NCBI GenBank assembly: GCA_024697645.1
Contig: JAILFH010000005.1
Coordinates: 1 to 32,393 of the forward strand
Reading direction: 5' to 3'
DNA length: 32,393 bases
Source of the DNA: Prevotella sp.
GTDB lineage: Bacteria > Bacteroidota > Bacteroidia > Bacteroidales > Bacteroidaceae
Shown here: piece by piece, positions 6,793-15,188 of the stretch
Layout: the number at the start of each line of letters is the position of its first letter
Numbering within the stretch: position 1 is the stretch's first letter
The notes under the pieces: model-generated
The model's input: only the letters and a program-made list of their open reading frames with translations
The model's database searches: none
Told to the model about the DNA's origin: nothing
Program-made: the position numbers and the translations under genes

Positions 6793-9048
6793 ATGATGAA
6801 AAGAATCAAAATTCTCTCTTTAGTGTGTGCTTATGGCTTGCTGGCAGGGGTGCCAGCAGCCAAGGCGCAAGTAAACGTAGACTCGCTAGAGGCAGTCTAT
6901 GATTCGCTCGAACTCTCGGGCGTCACCGTCACCGCTGCTAAGCCGATGGTGAAAATGGAAGCCGACAAGATGACTTACGATGTCGCTTCCGATGCAGACT
7001 CTCAATCGTCGACAGTGCTCGATATGTTGAGAAAAGTGCCCATGGTGACCGTTGATGGTCAGGACAATATCACCGTGAATGGCTCCAGTGCCTTCAAGGT
7101 GTATGTTGACGGCAAACCAAATCCGATGTTCTCGCAGAACGCGTCGCAGGTGTTCAAGATGATGCCCGCTGCCGCCGTTGAGAAGATTGAAGTAATCACG
7201 AATCCTGGTGCCAAATACGACGCAGAAGGCGCTGTAGGCATACTGAACATCGTGCTGGCTCGTCAGCAGGGTGGGGCAGCCTCGAAGGCGCTCGACGGCG
7301 TTACGGGAACCATTCGTGTCGCAGGCGGCAACAAGGGCGGGGGCGGAGGAGCCTTCATCTCGGCCCATCAGGGCAAGTTGTCGGCCAGCGCCAACGTCAT
7401 CGGACAATATCAGAATCTGAAAGATCTCACCATAGACCTGAACCGCACATCGACGGGTGCAACGTCGCAGGAAATGCGGCAGCATCAGAAAAGTCACCAG
7501 CGCACACCGTTCACGATGGGAACTGTCAATCTGTCCTATGACCTCGACTCGCTGAACACGCTGAGTGGCTCGGTAGGGTTGACGGCATTCAGAGCAAAGA
7601 TGGAAGGACGGAACGAGACCTACACCTCGCTGCTCACCACGGGCTATGATCAGGACTACAAAATGGGTAGTACGGCGCTGAACGTGAGTGCCGACTGGCA
7701 GCATTTCTTCTCAGCCAGCCGCGACCGCTCGCTCACGCTTTCCTATCTGCTGTCGTACGCTCCGCAGAAAACTGAGTTTACGCTCTCGAACTTTATCACA
7801 TCCGTGAACGGCGAGGAGGTAAATGTTCCTACAGGCACGTCGCTGCAGCCCATGAGTCAGAGCAACAAGGCCCGCTCGATGGAGCACACGCTGCAACTCG
7901 ACTACACGATGCCGCTGTCGGCCACGCAGACGCTCTCGCTCGGTTCAAAGGCTATCCTGCGCCGCAACACATCCGACGTGGAAGACTATCACCATAAGAA
8001 CAATATCGCTGCCGCCTATGCCGAGCATGCTGCCAGTTTCGGGAAGTTCTCGACGAAAGCAGGTCTGCGCTATGAGCACACTTGGCAGAAGGCTGCCGTC
8101 TCGACCAACTACGGAACACTCATCCCATCGGCTTCGCTGAGTTATTCGCCGAAGATGACGCAGAACATCGGACTCACCTACAACATGCGCATCTCGCGTC
8201 CGGGCATCACCTATCTGAATCCCTACGTGGACCGCTCGAACCCTGAGGCCATCAGTTATGGTGATCCCGACATCGACGTATCGAAGACTCATAATGTAGG
8301 CCTCAGCTTCAGTTCGTTCACACAAAAGCTGATGGTGAACGCGAGCATTCATCAGACTTTCACCAACGACCAAATCGCCGAATACAGCTTCTACGACGGG
8401 AACATCCTGCACACCACTTATGGCAACATCGGCAAGGAGCGCAGCACATCGCTGACAGCCTTCGTGAACTGGCTTATCGCAACCAAGACACGACTGATGC
8501 TAAACGGCGGACTCTCCTATGTTGATCTGCGCACACGCGACGACGCATTCTCACTGCTCGCCTCTTCGCCGCTGATTGACAGCAACATCAGCTTGGTTCC
8601 GAACGGCAACGAACGCGGATTGCGCAATCATGGCTGGCAGGGAAACATCATGCTGGGCCTGCAGCAGACACTCCCCTGGAATCTGCAACTCTCAGCGAAC
8701 GCGATTATGAACAGCCGCACCTACACGCTGCAGGGCCATTCGACGGGCTTCAAGCTGGGTGTGCTGAGTCTCACCAAGTCGTTCTTCTCCGATCGCCTCT
8801 CGATTACGCTCTCGGGTGTCACAGCCCTTGGCAATGGCGGCAAACTCGCTCTCGACACCTCCACACGAGGCTACGACTTCGAGCAGACGACGAAAGTACG
8901 CGTTCCCATGCAGCAGGTTCAACTCACGCTGAGTTATACCTTCGGCAACACCGGCGTGAAGGCGAAAGAACACAAGAGCCGCATCGAGAACGACTTCATG
9001 GAGAAGAAGTCCGACAGCGAGCAATTGAGCAACAGTACGGGAATGTAA
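6793..9048 (+). CDS. Outer-membrane beta-barrel protein with TonB-receptor-like plug
   Basis: A 751-residue protein with a signal peptide (cleavage likely after AAKA, residue 25). It goes straight to a plug-like domain: LSGVTVTAAKP, then VPMVTVDGQDNITVNGSSAFKVYVDGKPN and AAAVEKIEVITNPGAKYDAEGAVGILNIVL (about 40-155), the hallmark of the outer-membrane beta-barrel family related to TonB-dependent receptors. The rest is a long series of amphipathic strands (about 170-730). The usual N-terminal carboxypeptidase-regulatory-like domain is missing. The protein ends with a charged tail after a strand LTLSYTFGN. The ligand is unknown. The M16 protease lies 239 bp downstream with its own promoter. Confidence 0.82.
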   Translation: MMKRIKILSLVCAYGLLAGVPAAKAQVNVDSLEAVYDSLELSGVTVTAAKPMVKMEADKMTYDVASDADSQSSTVLDMLRKVPMVTVDGQDNITVNGSSAFKVYVDGKPNPMFSQNASQVFKMMPAAAVEKIEVITNPGAKYDAEGAVGILNIVLARQQGGAASKALDGVTGTIRVAGGNKGGGGGAFISAHQGKLSASANVIGQYQNLKDLTIDLNRTSTGATSQEMRQHQKSHQRTPFTMGTVNLSYDLDSLNTLSGSVGLTAFRAKMEGRNETYTSLLTTGYDQDYKMGSTALNVSADWQHFFSASRDRSLTLSYLLSYAPQKTEFTLSNFITSVNGEEVNVPTGTSLQPMSQSNKARSMEHTLQLDYTMPLSATQTLSLGSKAILRRNTSDVEDYHHKNNIAAAYAEHAASFGKFSTKAGLRYEHTWQKAAVSTNYGTLIPSASLSYSPKMTQNIGLTYNMRISRPGITYLNPYVDRSNPEAISYGDPDIDVSKTHNVGLSFSSFTQKLMVNASIHQTFTNDQIAEYSFYDGNILHTTYGNIGKERSTSLTAFVNWLIATKTRLMLNGGLSYVDLRTRDDAFSLLASSPLIDSNISLVPNGNERGLRNHGWQGNIMLGLQQTLPWNLQLSANAIMNSRTYTLQGHSTGFKLGVLSLTKSFFSDRLSITLSGVTALGNGGKLALDTSTRGYDFEQTTKVRVPMQQVQLTLSYTFGNTGVKAKEHKSRIENDFMEKKSDSEQLSNSTGM

Positions 9049-9178
9049 GTGAACTTTTGAGAACTCGTCATCAGAAAGAATAGTCTCTTGAGCAATGAAG
9101 AGTAGGCAGTCGATTCATTAGAAAATGTTTCAAGAAGTTTGCAATAGTTCTCATTTGGCTAAAAAAAGAATGATTTTC

Positions 9179-9209
9179 TTGGAGATGTGTAAAATTCGCA
9201 GTAATTTTG
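9179..9209 (+). promoter_or_regulatory. Promoter of the M16 peptidase gene
   Basis: TAATTTTG (9202-9209) matches TAnnTTTG, and TTG at 9179-9181 lies 20 bp upstream. The expected leader is about 75 nt. Confidence 0.65.
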
Positions 9210-9287
9210 CCGTGAGAAAAAATATCATGAGCCAAAACGACGACGAAATACATACATTATAAATATAATTCATTAAAACAAGTTATC

Positions 9288-12146
9288 ATGACATTCAGAA
9301 AATTATTTGCAGCATTGCTGCTGATGGCAGGTGCTGTCACTGTGCAAGCACAGGACATGCCGCTGCCGCAAGACAAGAATGTGCGCGTAGGTAAGCTCGA
9401 CAACGGACTGACCTACTACATTCGCCACAATGAGTACCCCGAGAAGGTGGCCAACTACTACATCGCTCAGAAAGTGGGTTCTGTGCAGGAAGAGGAGAGT
9501 CAGCGCGGTCTGGCCCACCTGCTGGAGCACATGGCTTTCAACGGTACGGATCATTTCCAGGACAACCTGCTGCAGGAGTATCTGCAGTCGATTGGTGTGG
9601 AGTATGGCCGCAACCTGAACGCCTACACTTCAACCGACCAGACAGTCTATTTCTTCACCGATGTGCCCGCTACACGCCAGACAGCCATTGACTCGTGTAT
9701 GCTCATCCTGAAGGACTGGTCGAATGGTATTTCGCTGACCGAGAAGGCTATCGATGCTGAGCGCGACATCGTTCACAACGAATATCGTATGCGCATCACC
9801 GGTACACAGAAGATTCTCGAGGGCGTCCTACCCCAGATGTATCCCGGTTCGAAGTATGGCGAGCGCTTCCCCATCGGTCTGATGAGCGTCATCGACGGCT
9901 GCTCACCCGAGACTCTCCGCGCATACTATCGCAAGTGGTATCGTCCTGACAACCAGGCTATCATCGTTGTCGGTGATATCGATGTTGACTATATCGAAGG
10001 CAAGATCAAGGAACTCTTCTCGCCCATCACCGTTCCAGCCGATGCTGCGAAGGTGGAGATTGTGGAAGTGCCCGACAACAACGAGGGTGTCTTCATCGTG
10101 GGTAAGGATAAGGAGCAGCAGGTATCGATGTTCCTCGCCAGTATGAAGCACGAGGCGTTCCCCGACTCTATGAAGCAGGGTATGCAGTATCTCATCTTCG
10201 ACTATATGCGCGACGTGATGGGACAGATGATGACTGCTCGTTTCAGCGAGGAGGCTCAGAAGCCCGAATGCCCGTTCCTGCAGGCTGACGCCAGCGACGG
10301 ACAGTATCTGGTTTCGCGCTCGATGGACGCACTCACGCTGACGGTTGTGCCGAAGGCTGATCAGGACCTGCAGGCTCTTGCAGCCGGTGTTCGTGAACTG
10401 AAGCGTGCAAAGGACTTCGGATTCACCGCTACGGAGTATGATCGTGCCCGTTCGGAGTATCTGAGCCGTCTGGAGAAGGCTTATAACAACCGCGAGAAGA
10501 CCCCATCGAACGATTACTGTCAGACTTACGTGAACAACTTCATCAACGCTGAGCCCATCGTTGCTATCGATGATGAGTATCAGTTGATGAACCAGATTGC
10601 TCCGATGATTCCCGTTGATGCCATCAACCAACTGACTCAGCAACTCGTCAGCGAAACCGACACGAATCTGGTCGTGCTGGCTTGCGTGCAGGAGAAGGAC
10701 GGTAAGGAGTATTTCACTTCTGACCAGATGCAGCAGACCATTCAGGGCGTGCGTCAGGAGACGCTGGAGGCCTATGTTGACAACGTGAAGCAGGAACCGC
10801 TCATGGCTCAGGCTCCTCAGGCTGGAACCATCGTTGCCGAAGAGAAGAACGATTTGCTGGGCTTCACCAAGTTGACGCTCTCGAATGGTGCGAAGGTGGT
10901 GATGAAGAAGACCGACTTCAATGCTGATGAGATTTTGCTTTCTGGCCGTGCAGAAGGTGGTGATGCCGTTCTGGCTAATCCTGCTTCAGGTGACGCTCAG
11001 TTGGCAAGCCTTATCTTTGGTCAGAGTGGTCTGGGTACGTTCTCGAACAATGATCTGCAGAAGGCTCTCGCCGGTAAGCAGTGCAGTGCTGATCTGACCA
11101 TCAATGGCGACTCTCATGGAATCGTTGGTTCGACAACTCCGAAGGATCTCGAGACAATGATGCAACTGGTCTACCTCAAGTTCACTAATATCAGCAAGGA
11201 TGAGAAGGCTGTGAACAGTATTCTCGACATGATTAAACTGAACCTGAAGAACATGAGCCTGAACAATGATATGGTGTTCCAGGATTCGCTCATGAGCACA
11301 GTCTATGGCAATAACCCGAAGTATCGTGTTCCGACTGTGGAAATGGTAGATGCTATCAGTTACGATCAGGTGATGGCTATCTGGAAGCAACTCTACAGCG
11401 ACGCTTCAGGCTTCACGTTCACCTTCGTCGGCAACTACGACGAGCCCACTCTGCGCAACCTCGTTTGCCAGTATATCGCTTCGCTGCCTGTTGCTCAGGC
11501 TCAGCCCGCCAAGAAGGCTAAGAAGAGCAAGAAGAACAAGAAGGCTGTTGAGCCCGCAGTGAAGGATCTGCGTACGTTCGTCAATGGTGAGGTGAAGAAT
11601 GCTTTCAAGAAGAAGATGGAGAACCCGCAGGCTCAGGCTACTGAGGTTTGGCGTTCTGACGTGATTCCTTACACATTGGAGAACGATGTTCTCACCGATG
11701 TGTCGTCGCGTATGCTCGATATGACCTTCAACCGCGAGATTCGTGAGCGTATGTCGGCAGCCTATCACGCTGGTGCTGAAGGCGAAATCGACTACGAGGC
11801 AGGTAAGGCTTACGCTGTGATTAGTGGTGTTGGTAAACTCAATCCCGATAAGGCTGCAGAAGCTATTCCTGAGTTCCAGAAGGGCATGAACGCAACTATC
11901 GCCGCTCCCAGCGCTGAAGATCTGAACAAGGTGAAGCAGATTCTGCTGAAGCAGGCCGACGTCGATGCAAAGACAAACACCTACTGGCGTTCGGTTCTGG
12001 GTCTTTACAACCGTCTGGGTATTGACTTCTACACCAACTACAAGCAGACTGTTGAGGGTGTAACCCTCGATAAGGTTTCTCAGTTCCTCCGCGACACTGT
12101 TCTGAAGAGCGGCAACCATGCGGAAGTAACGATGATGCCCGAGTAA
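9288..12146 (+). CDS. Periplasmic M16 zinc metallopeptidase (PqqL-like)
   Basis: A 952-residue protein with a signal peptide (to about residue 21). The inverted zinc motif HLLEH is at 77-81 in RGLAHLLEHMAFNG, and a third ligand is likely E158 in AERDIVHNE, 77 residues on as in pitrilysin. The first half is a catalytic M16 domain plus partner; the second half, from about 520, repeats the fold without the zinc motif. A lysine-rich linker (KKAKKSKKNKK) sits near 740-752. The full two-half length (about 930-960) matches PqqL/FusC-type proteases. It follows an outer-membrane barrel gene. Bacterial relatives cut peptides or imported small proteins; the substrate here is unknown. Confidence 0.9.
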   Translation: MTFRKLFAALLLMAGAVTVQAQDMPLPQDKNVRVGKLDNGLTYYIRHNEYPEKVANYYIAQKVGSVQEEESQRGLAHLLEHMAFNGTDHFQDNLLQEYLQSIGVEYGRNLNAYTSTDQTVYFFTDVPATRQTAIDSCMLILKDWSNGISLTEKAIDAERDIVHNEYRMRITGTQKILEGVLPQMYPGSKYGERFPIGLMSVIDGCSPETLRAYYRKWYRPDNQAIIVVGDIDVDYIEGKIKELFSPITVPADAAKVEIVEVPDNNEGVFIVGKDKEQQVSMFLASMKHEAFPDSMKQGMQYLIFDYMRDVMGQMMTARFSEEAQKPECPFLQADASDGQYLVSRSMDALTLTVVPKADQDLQALAAGVRELKRAKDFGFTATEYDRARSEYLSRLEKAYNNREKTPSNDYCQTYVNNFINAEPIVAIDDEYQLMNQIAPMIPVDAINQLTQQLVSETDTNLVVLACVQEKDGKEYFTSDQMQQTIQGVRQETLEAYVDNVKQEPLMAQAPQAGTIVAEEKNDLLGFTKLTLSNGAKVVMKKTDFNADEILLSGRAEGGDAVLANPASGDAQLASLIFGQSGLGTFSNNDLQKALAGKQCSADLTINGDSHGIVGSTTPKDLETMMQLVYLKFTNISKDEKAVNSILDMIKLNLKNMSLNNDMVFQDSLMSTVYGNNPKYRVPTVEMVDAISYDQVMAIWKQLYSDASGFTFTFVGNYDEPTLRNLVCQYIASLPVAQAQPAKKAKKSKKNKKAVEPAVKDLRTFVNGEVKNAFKKKMENPQAQATEVWRSDVIPYTLENDVLTDVSSRMLDMTFNREIRERMSAAYHAGAEGEIDYEAGKAYAVISGVGKLNPDKAAEAIPEFQKGMNATIAAPSAEDLNKVKQILLKQADVDAKTNTYWRSVLGLYNRLGIDFYTNYKQTVEGVTLDKVSQFLRDTVLKSGNHAEVTMMPE

Positions 12147-12150
12147 AAAA

Positions 12151-12180
12151 AGGGGCTCTCCCCCCGAAGAGGGAGGGGGC
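12151..12180. repeat. GC-rich palindromic element E5
   Basis: This element, with C-run and G-run arms (CTCTCCCCCC and GAGGGAGGGGG), begins 4 bp after the M16 stop codon. It belongs to the same dispersed family as those at 296-333, 539-590 and 12351-12390. Confidence 0.5.
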
Positions 12181-12255
12181 AAATACCGCTAACACTCTAT
12201 TTTAGAAATCTATATTTATAGAAATACATTTAGAGAACTACATAGCAAAATAAAG

Positions 12256-12290
12256 ATGGAAGAAACGGTCACCCGCTTCTTCCATTTTTT
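12256..12290 (+). terminator. Rho-independent terminator after the M16 peptidase
   Basis: ATGGAAGAA (12256-12264) pairs with TTCTTCCAT (12277-12285), with an inner CGG/CCG pairing, followed by six T residues (12285-12290). Confidence 0.85.
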
Positions 12291-12350
12291 GTAATAATGA
12301 ATTCAAAAGTTTTAATGAATCCTTGATATGATACCTCCTCATCTGAGGAC

Positions 12351-12390
12351 AGGCTCTCTCCCTCTTTAGGGGAGGGGGGAGAGGCTCCTA
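12351..12390. repeat. GC-rich palindromic element E6 overlapping the GH88/GH154 stop codon
   Basis: A C-rich arm (CTCTCTCCCTCTTT) and G-rich arm (AGGGGAGGGGGGAGAGGCTCC). The element's last bases, CTA at 12388-12390, are the TAG stop codon of the minus-strand gene. Confidence 0.6.
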
Positions 12391-14775
12391 CCTTATCGCG
12401 TGATCAGCGCCAACATCCTCACCATTCCATGCTTTCTTTGCTGTCCAGTCGCGAGCGGGACTTGCCCAGAACGGGTCGTCGGCAGGAAGGCCGAGGGGCA
12501 GGAAGGCTGCTGTGCAGAGATAGAGACTTCCCGTGTTGATGTAGTCCTCAGACATACGAATCTGACTTCCCGTGTAGCCAATGCGGAGCCAGCCGTTGTT
12601 GTCGAATGTGAGCGGCTGACTGAGTTGGCGCTCAATGACTGAGGTCAGACCACAGCGCACCTGAGCGGGGCTCACGTTGTGGGGAAGGATGTGCAGCAGG
12701 GCCGCATCTGCCAACGCGTGGAACGAACCGAAACGATAGACGATGGAACGGCCAATGACGGGATAACTGCCTTCGGGAGAAATCATGCGCTCGAGTTGGG
12801 CAGCGAGGCGGCCGTGACGTTCCTCCTGTGTGGGAAGGAAGTCAGCGCCTTCAAGATTGTGCTTCTTCAGCACACGCAGCGTTTCGGTGAACATCGGATG
12901 AATCACAAGGCTGTTGTAATAGTCGAGATGGAAGTCTGTTCCGTCACCATACCAAGCATCACCTTTGTACCACTCGTTTCTGAAGCGATTTACGCCGTAA
13001 ATCAGTCGGTCCATATCGCATTCACCCGTGAATTCGAGCAGGGCTGCTTCGATAATCGAGGCGAAGAGAAGCCAGTTGCACTCGTAAGGCTTGATGCCGC
13101 GTGAGATTTTCCACTCGTTCACGAGCCAGTCTTTGGCCTGCTGGTCCAGATTTCCCCAGATTTGCGTTGGGGCACGAAGAATGCCTTCAGCAAGGAATGC
13201 AGCATCGACCAGCGGCTGAGAATGACGATTGTCGAACATCAGGTGGTCGGCAGACTGCGGATTGACACCATTCTTCAGACCACGAACGACGAGGTCGATG
13301 TAGTAGGCGCGAAGTTTGCCTTCTTCCGTTTCGTCGGGACCGAGTTCCAGCCAGGGACCAATGCCGCAGATGGTGCGGCCTACGGCTTCGAGATAGGAAA
13401 CTTCCTTACGGAGCGGCTCGCGTGAGAGCGATTCAAACGGCATGTTCTTCTTCAGTGTGCCGTCTGCTAGGTTCTTCAGCACGGGCTCGGCAATTCGCGT
13501 GAGTTGCTTCACCCAGATTTCGCGGTCGTTCAAGCCTGTTGGCTTGGCGAGAAGTTGTTTCATGCGCATCAGGGCCTCCACATAGTAGTAGTCGCCATAG
13601 GTCAGGGGAACATCCACCTCGGCACGTCCGGGGAGATGACCCACGCCGTGTTTCAGGATGAATCCGCCCTGTTCGCCTTCTGCAGCGAGATATTCCGATG
13701 ACGTGAGCGTACGGAGTTGCTGCTCGGCCAGTTCCAGCCACTTCGGTGCCATTTCGCTAGGGTCGAGTTGGCTCAGTTCGATAAGTGCCGAAGCCATTAC
13801 GGCTGCAGCCGAAGCGTCGCGCTTGGCATTGGGAATGTCAGGAGCGTCGTAGTCCCAATAGGGAACCTTGTCCTTGGGCAGTCGGGGATGATTCATCAGG
13901 AACTTGCCAATCTCTTGTGCCTGACGGAGATAGATAGGATTGAGCGTTTCGCGATACATCATCGTGTAGCCATAGAGCCCCCATGCCTGTCCACGAGCCC
14001 AAGCGCTGTTGTCGGCATAACCCTGATGGGTGTTCTTGGCGTGAGGTTTTCCCGTGATGGTGTCGTAGGAAACCACGTGATAGGTGGAGAAATCGGGACG
14101 GAAATGATTCTTCATCGTGGTCTGAGCGTGTCTCTCGGCAATGCGCTCATATCTGCGGTCGGAGAACTCGCGGGTCATGAAGCACAGCATCTCCAAGTTC
14201 ATCATGTTGTCGATGATGACGGGATATTGCCATTTTTCGCCAGAGTCCCACGATTTAATCAGACCCAGTTTATCGTTCCAGCGAGTCAGCAGACTCTGCG
14301 TTCCCTCATTGATGACGTCCAGATAATGCTTGTTTCCAGTCAGACGATAACCCTGACCGAAACTGCAATAGAGCATGAATCCGAGGTCGTGAGTGTTGGT
14401 CACCTTCTTCGCTGGTTCTACGCGGTCGGTATAAAGTTCAGCATATTGGCGCAACTGCTGGTCGCCTGTGTTTTCGTAGAGCAACCACAGCACACCTGGG
14501 AAGAATCCCGACACCCAGTGGTCGTAGCGAATGGTCTGTACTTTGGCTTTCTTGCCTCTGACTGATTCGAAGGTTCGGGGCAAGGCTCCAGGCTGGTCTT
14601 TCAGCGTCTCAGCTAGAATGATTGACTGTGTGGCAGCACGGTTCAGTCCTCGTTCTACGACTTGTGCCATAGGTTCGTCATCGGGCGTTCCCTGAACTGC
14701 GGTTGTAGCATAGGAACCGAGGCTCCAAACAGTCAGTGCTGTCATAAACAGCATCTTTGTAACAAATTGTTTCAT
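12388..14775 (-). CDS. Secreted two-domain GH88 unsaturated uronyl hydrolase plus DUF2264/GH154 glucuronidase-like protein
   Basis: A 795-residue protein with a signal peptide (to about residue 23). Residues about 37-410 are a GH88-type (alpha/alpha)6 domain: TNTHDLGFM carries D130 and IIDNMMNLE carries D189, in the places of the two catalytic aspartates of unsaturated glucuronyl hydrolases, and WARGQAWGLYGY is also typical. Residues about 415-795 resemble DUF2264, to my knowledge now CAZy family GH154 with beta-glucuronidase activity: EAVGRTICGIGPWLELG, NWLLFASIIEAALLEF and WYGDGTDFHLDYYNS. Each half is near full family length, so this is a true fusion. It would remove unsaturated and ordinary glucuronate from oligosaccharides in the periplasm or outside. 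Neighbouring rhamnose genes fit rhamnosyl-glucuronate caps. Confidence 0.82.
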   Translation of the reverse strand: MKQFVTKMLFMTALTVWSLGSYATTAVQGTPDDEPMAQVVERGLNRAATQSIILAETLKDQPGALPRTFESVRGKKAKVQTIRYDHWVSGFFPGVLWLLYENTGDQQLRQYAELYTDRVEPAKKVTNTHDLGFMLYCSFGQGYRLTGNKHYLDVINEGTQSLLTRWNDKLGLIKSWDSGEKWQYPVIIDNMMNLEMLCFMTREFSDRRYERIAERHAQTTMKNHFRPDFSTYHVVSYDTITGKPHAKNTHQGYADNSAWARGQAWGLYGYTMMYRETLNPIYLRQAQEIGKFLMNHPRLPKDKVPYWDYDAPDIPNAKRDASAAAVMASALIELSQLDPSEMAPKWLELAEQQLRTLTSSEYLAAEGEQGGFILKHGVGHLPGRAEVDVPLTYGDYYYVEALMRMKQLLAKPTGLNDREIWVKQLTRIAEPVLKNLADGTLKKNMPFESLSREPLRKEVSYLEAVGRTICGIGPWLELGPDETEEGKLRAYYIDLVVRGLKNGVNPQSADHLMFDNRHSQPLVDAAFLAEGILRAPTQIWGNLDQQAKDWLVNEWKISRGIKPYECNWLLFASIIEAALLEFTGECDMDRLIYGVNRFRNEWYKGDAWYGDGTDFHLDYYNSLVIHPMFTETLRVLKKHNLEGADFLPTQEERHGRLAAQLERMISPEGSYPVIGRSIVYRFGSFHALADAALLHILPHNVSPAQVRCGLTSVIERQLSQPLTFDNNGWLRIGYTGSQIRMSEDYINTGSLYLCTAAFLPLGLPADDPFWASPARDWTAKKAWNGEDVGADHAIR

Positions 14776-14810
14776 AATGGAAAAGTTAAGTATTTCTTAT
14801 TTTTGCGGTA

Positions 14811-14818
14811 CAAAGATA
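14811..14818 (-). promoter_or_regulatory. -7 element of the GH88/GH154 gene
   Basis: On the minus strand this reads TATCTTTG, an exact TAnnTTTG match, 36 bp before the ATG. No clear -33 element was found. From 14819 to 15067 the DNA is AT-rich with no gene; a 23-bp sequence beginning ACTTGTT is present twice in tandem at 14983 and 15006. Confidence 0.5.
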
Positions 14819-15067
14819 CAAAAATAATTGCTAAATCAGCAGAAAAACTTATTCAAAACAACCGAAAAGTTACATTGCTGTATCTTTTGTGCCACTTGTC
14901 TGAAGGCTTCAAGTTTGTTTTAGGATAATGATGGAGAATGCAAAGTTGAATTTAAGTTCTATGATGGAGTTGCTTATTCAAGACTTGTTTTAAAACAGAA
15001 TGAATACTTGTTATTAAAGCAGAATGATAACTTATGTACAAAAGAAAGTGGTTTATATATAAAAAAG

Positions 15068-15105
15068 GAGGCAAGGATTTGTTCTTTTGGAACGCTCCTT
15101 GCCTC
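15068..15105 (-). terminator. Terminator after nhaD
   Basis: GAGGCAAGGA (15068-15077) and TCCTTGCCTC (15096-15105) form a perfect 10-bp stem. On the minus strand a run of seven T residues follows (A-run at 15060-15066 on plus). It lies about 85 bp after the nhaD stop. Four T residues also follow on plus. Confidence 0.85.
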
Positions 15106-15188
15106 TTTTGTGGGAGTCACTCGTTGGAGGACTTCAAATATGTTTTTCTAAGCGATTTTGTCTTAGAGATAGTTTCTACAGGTTGGGT

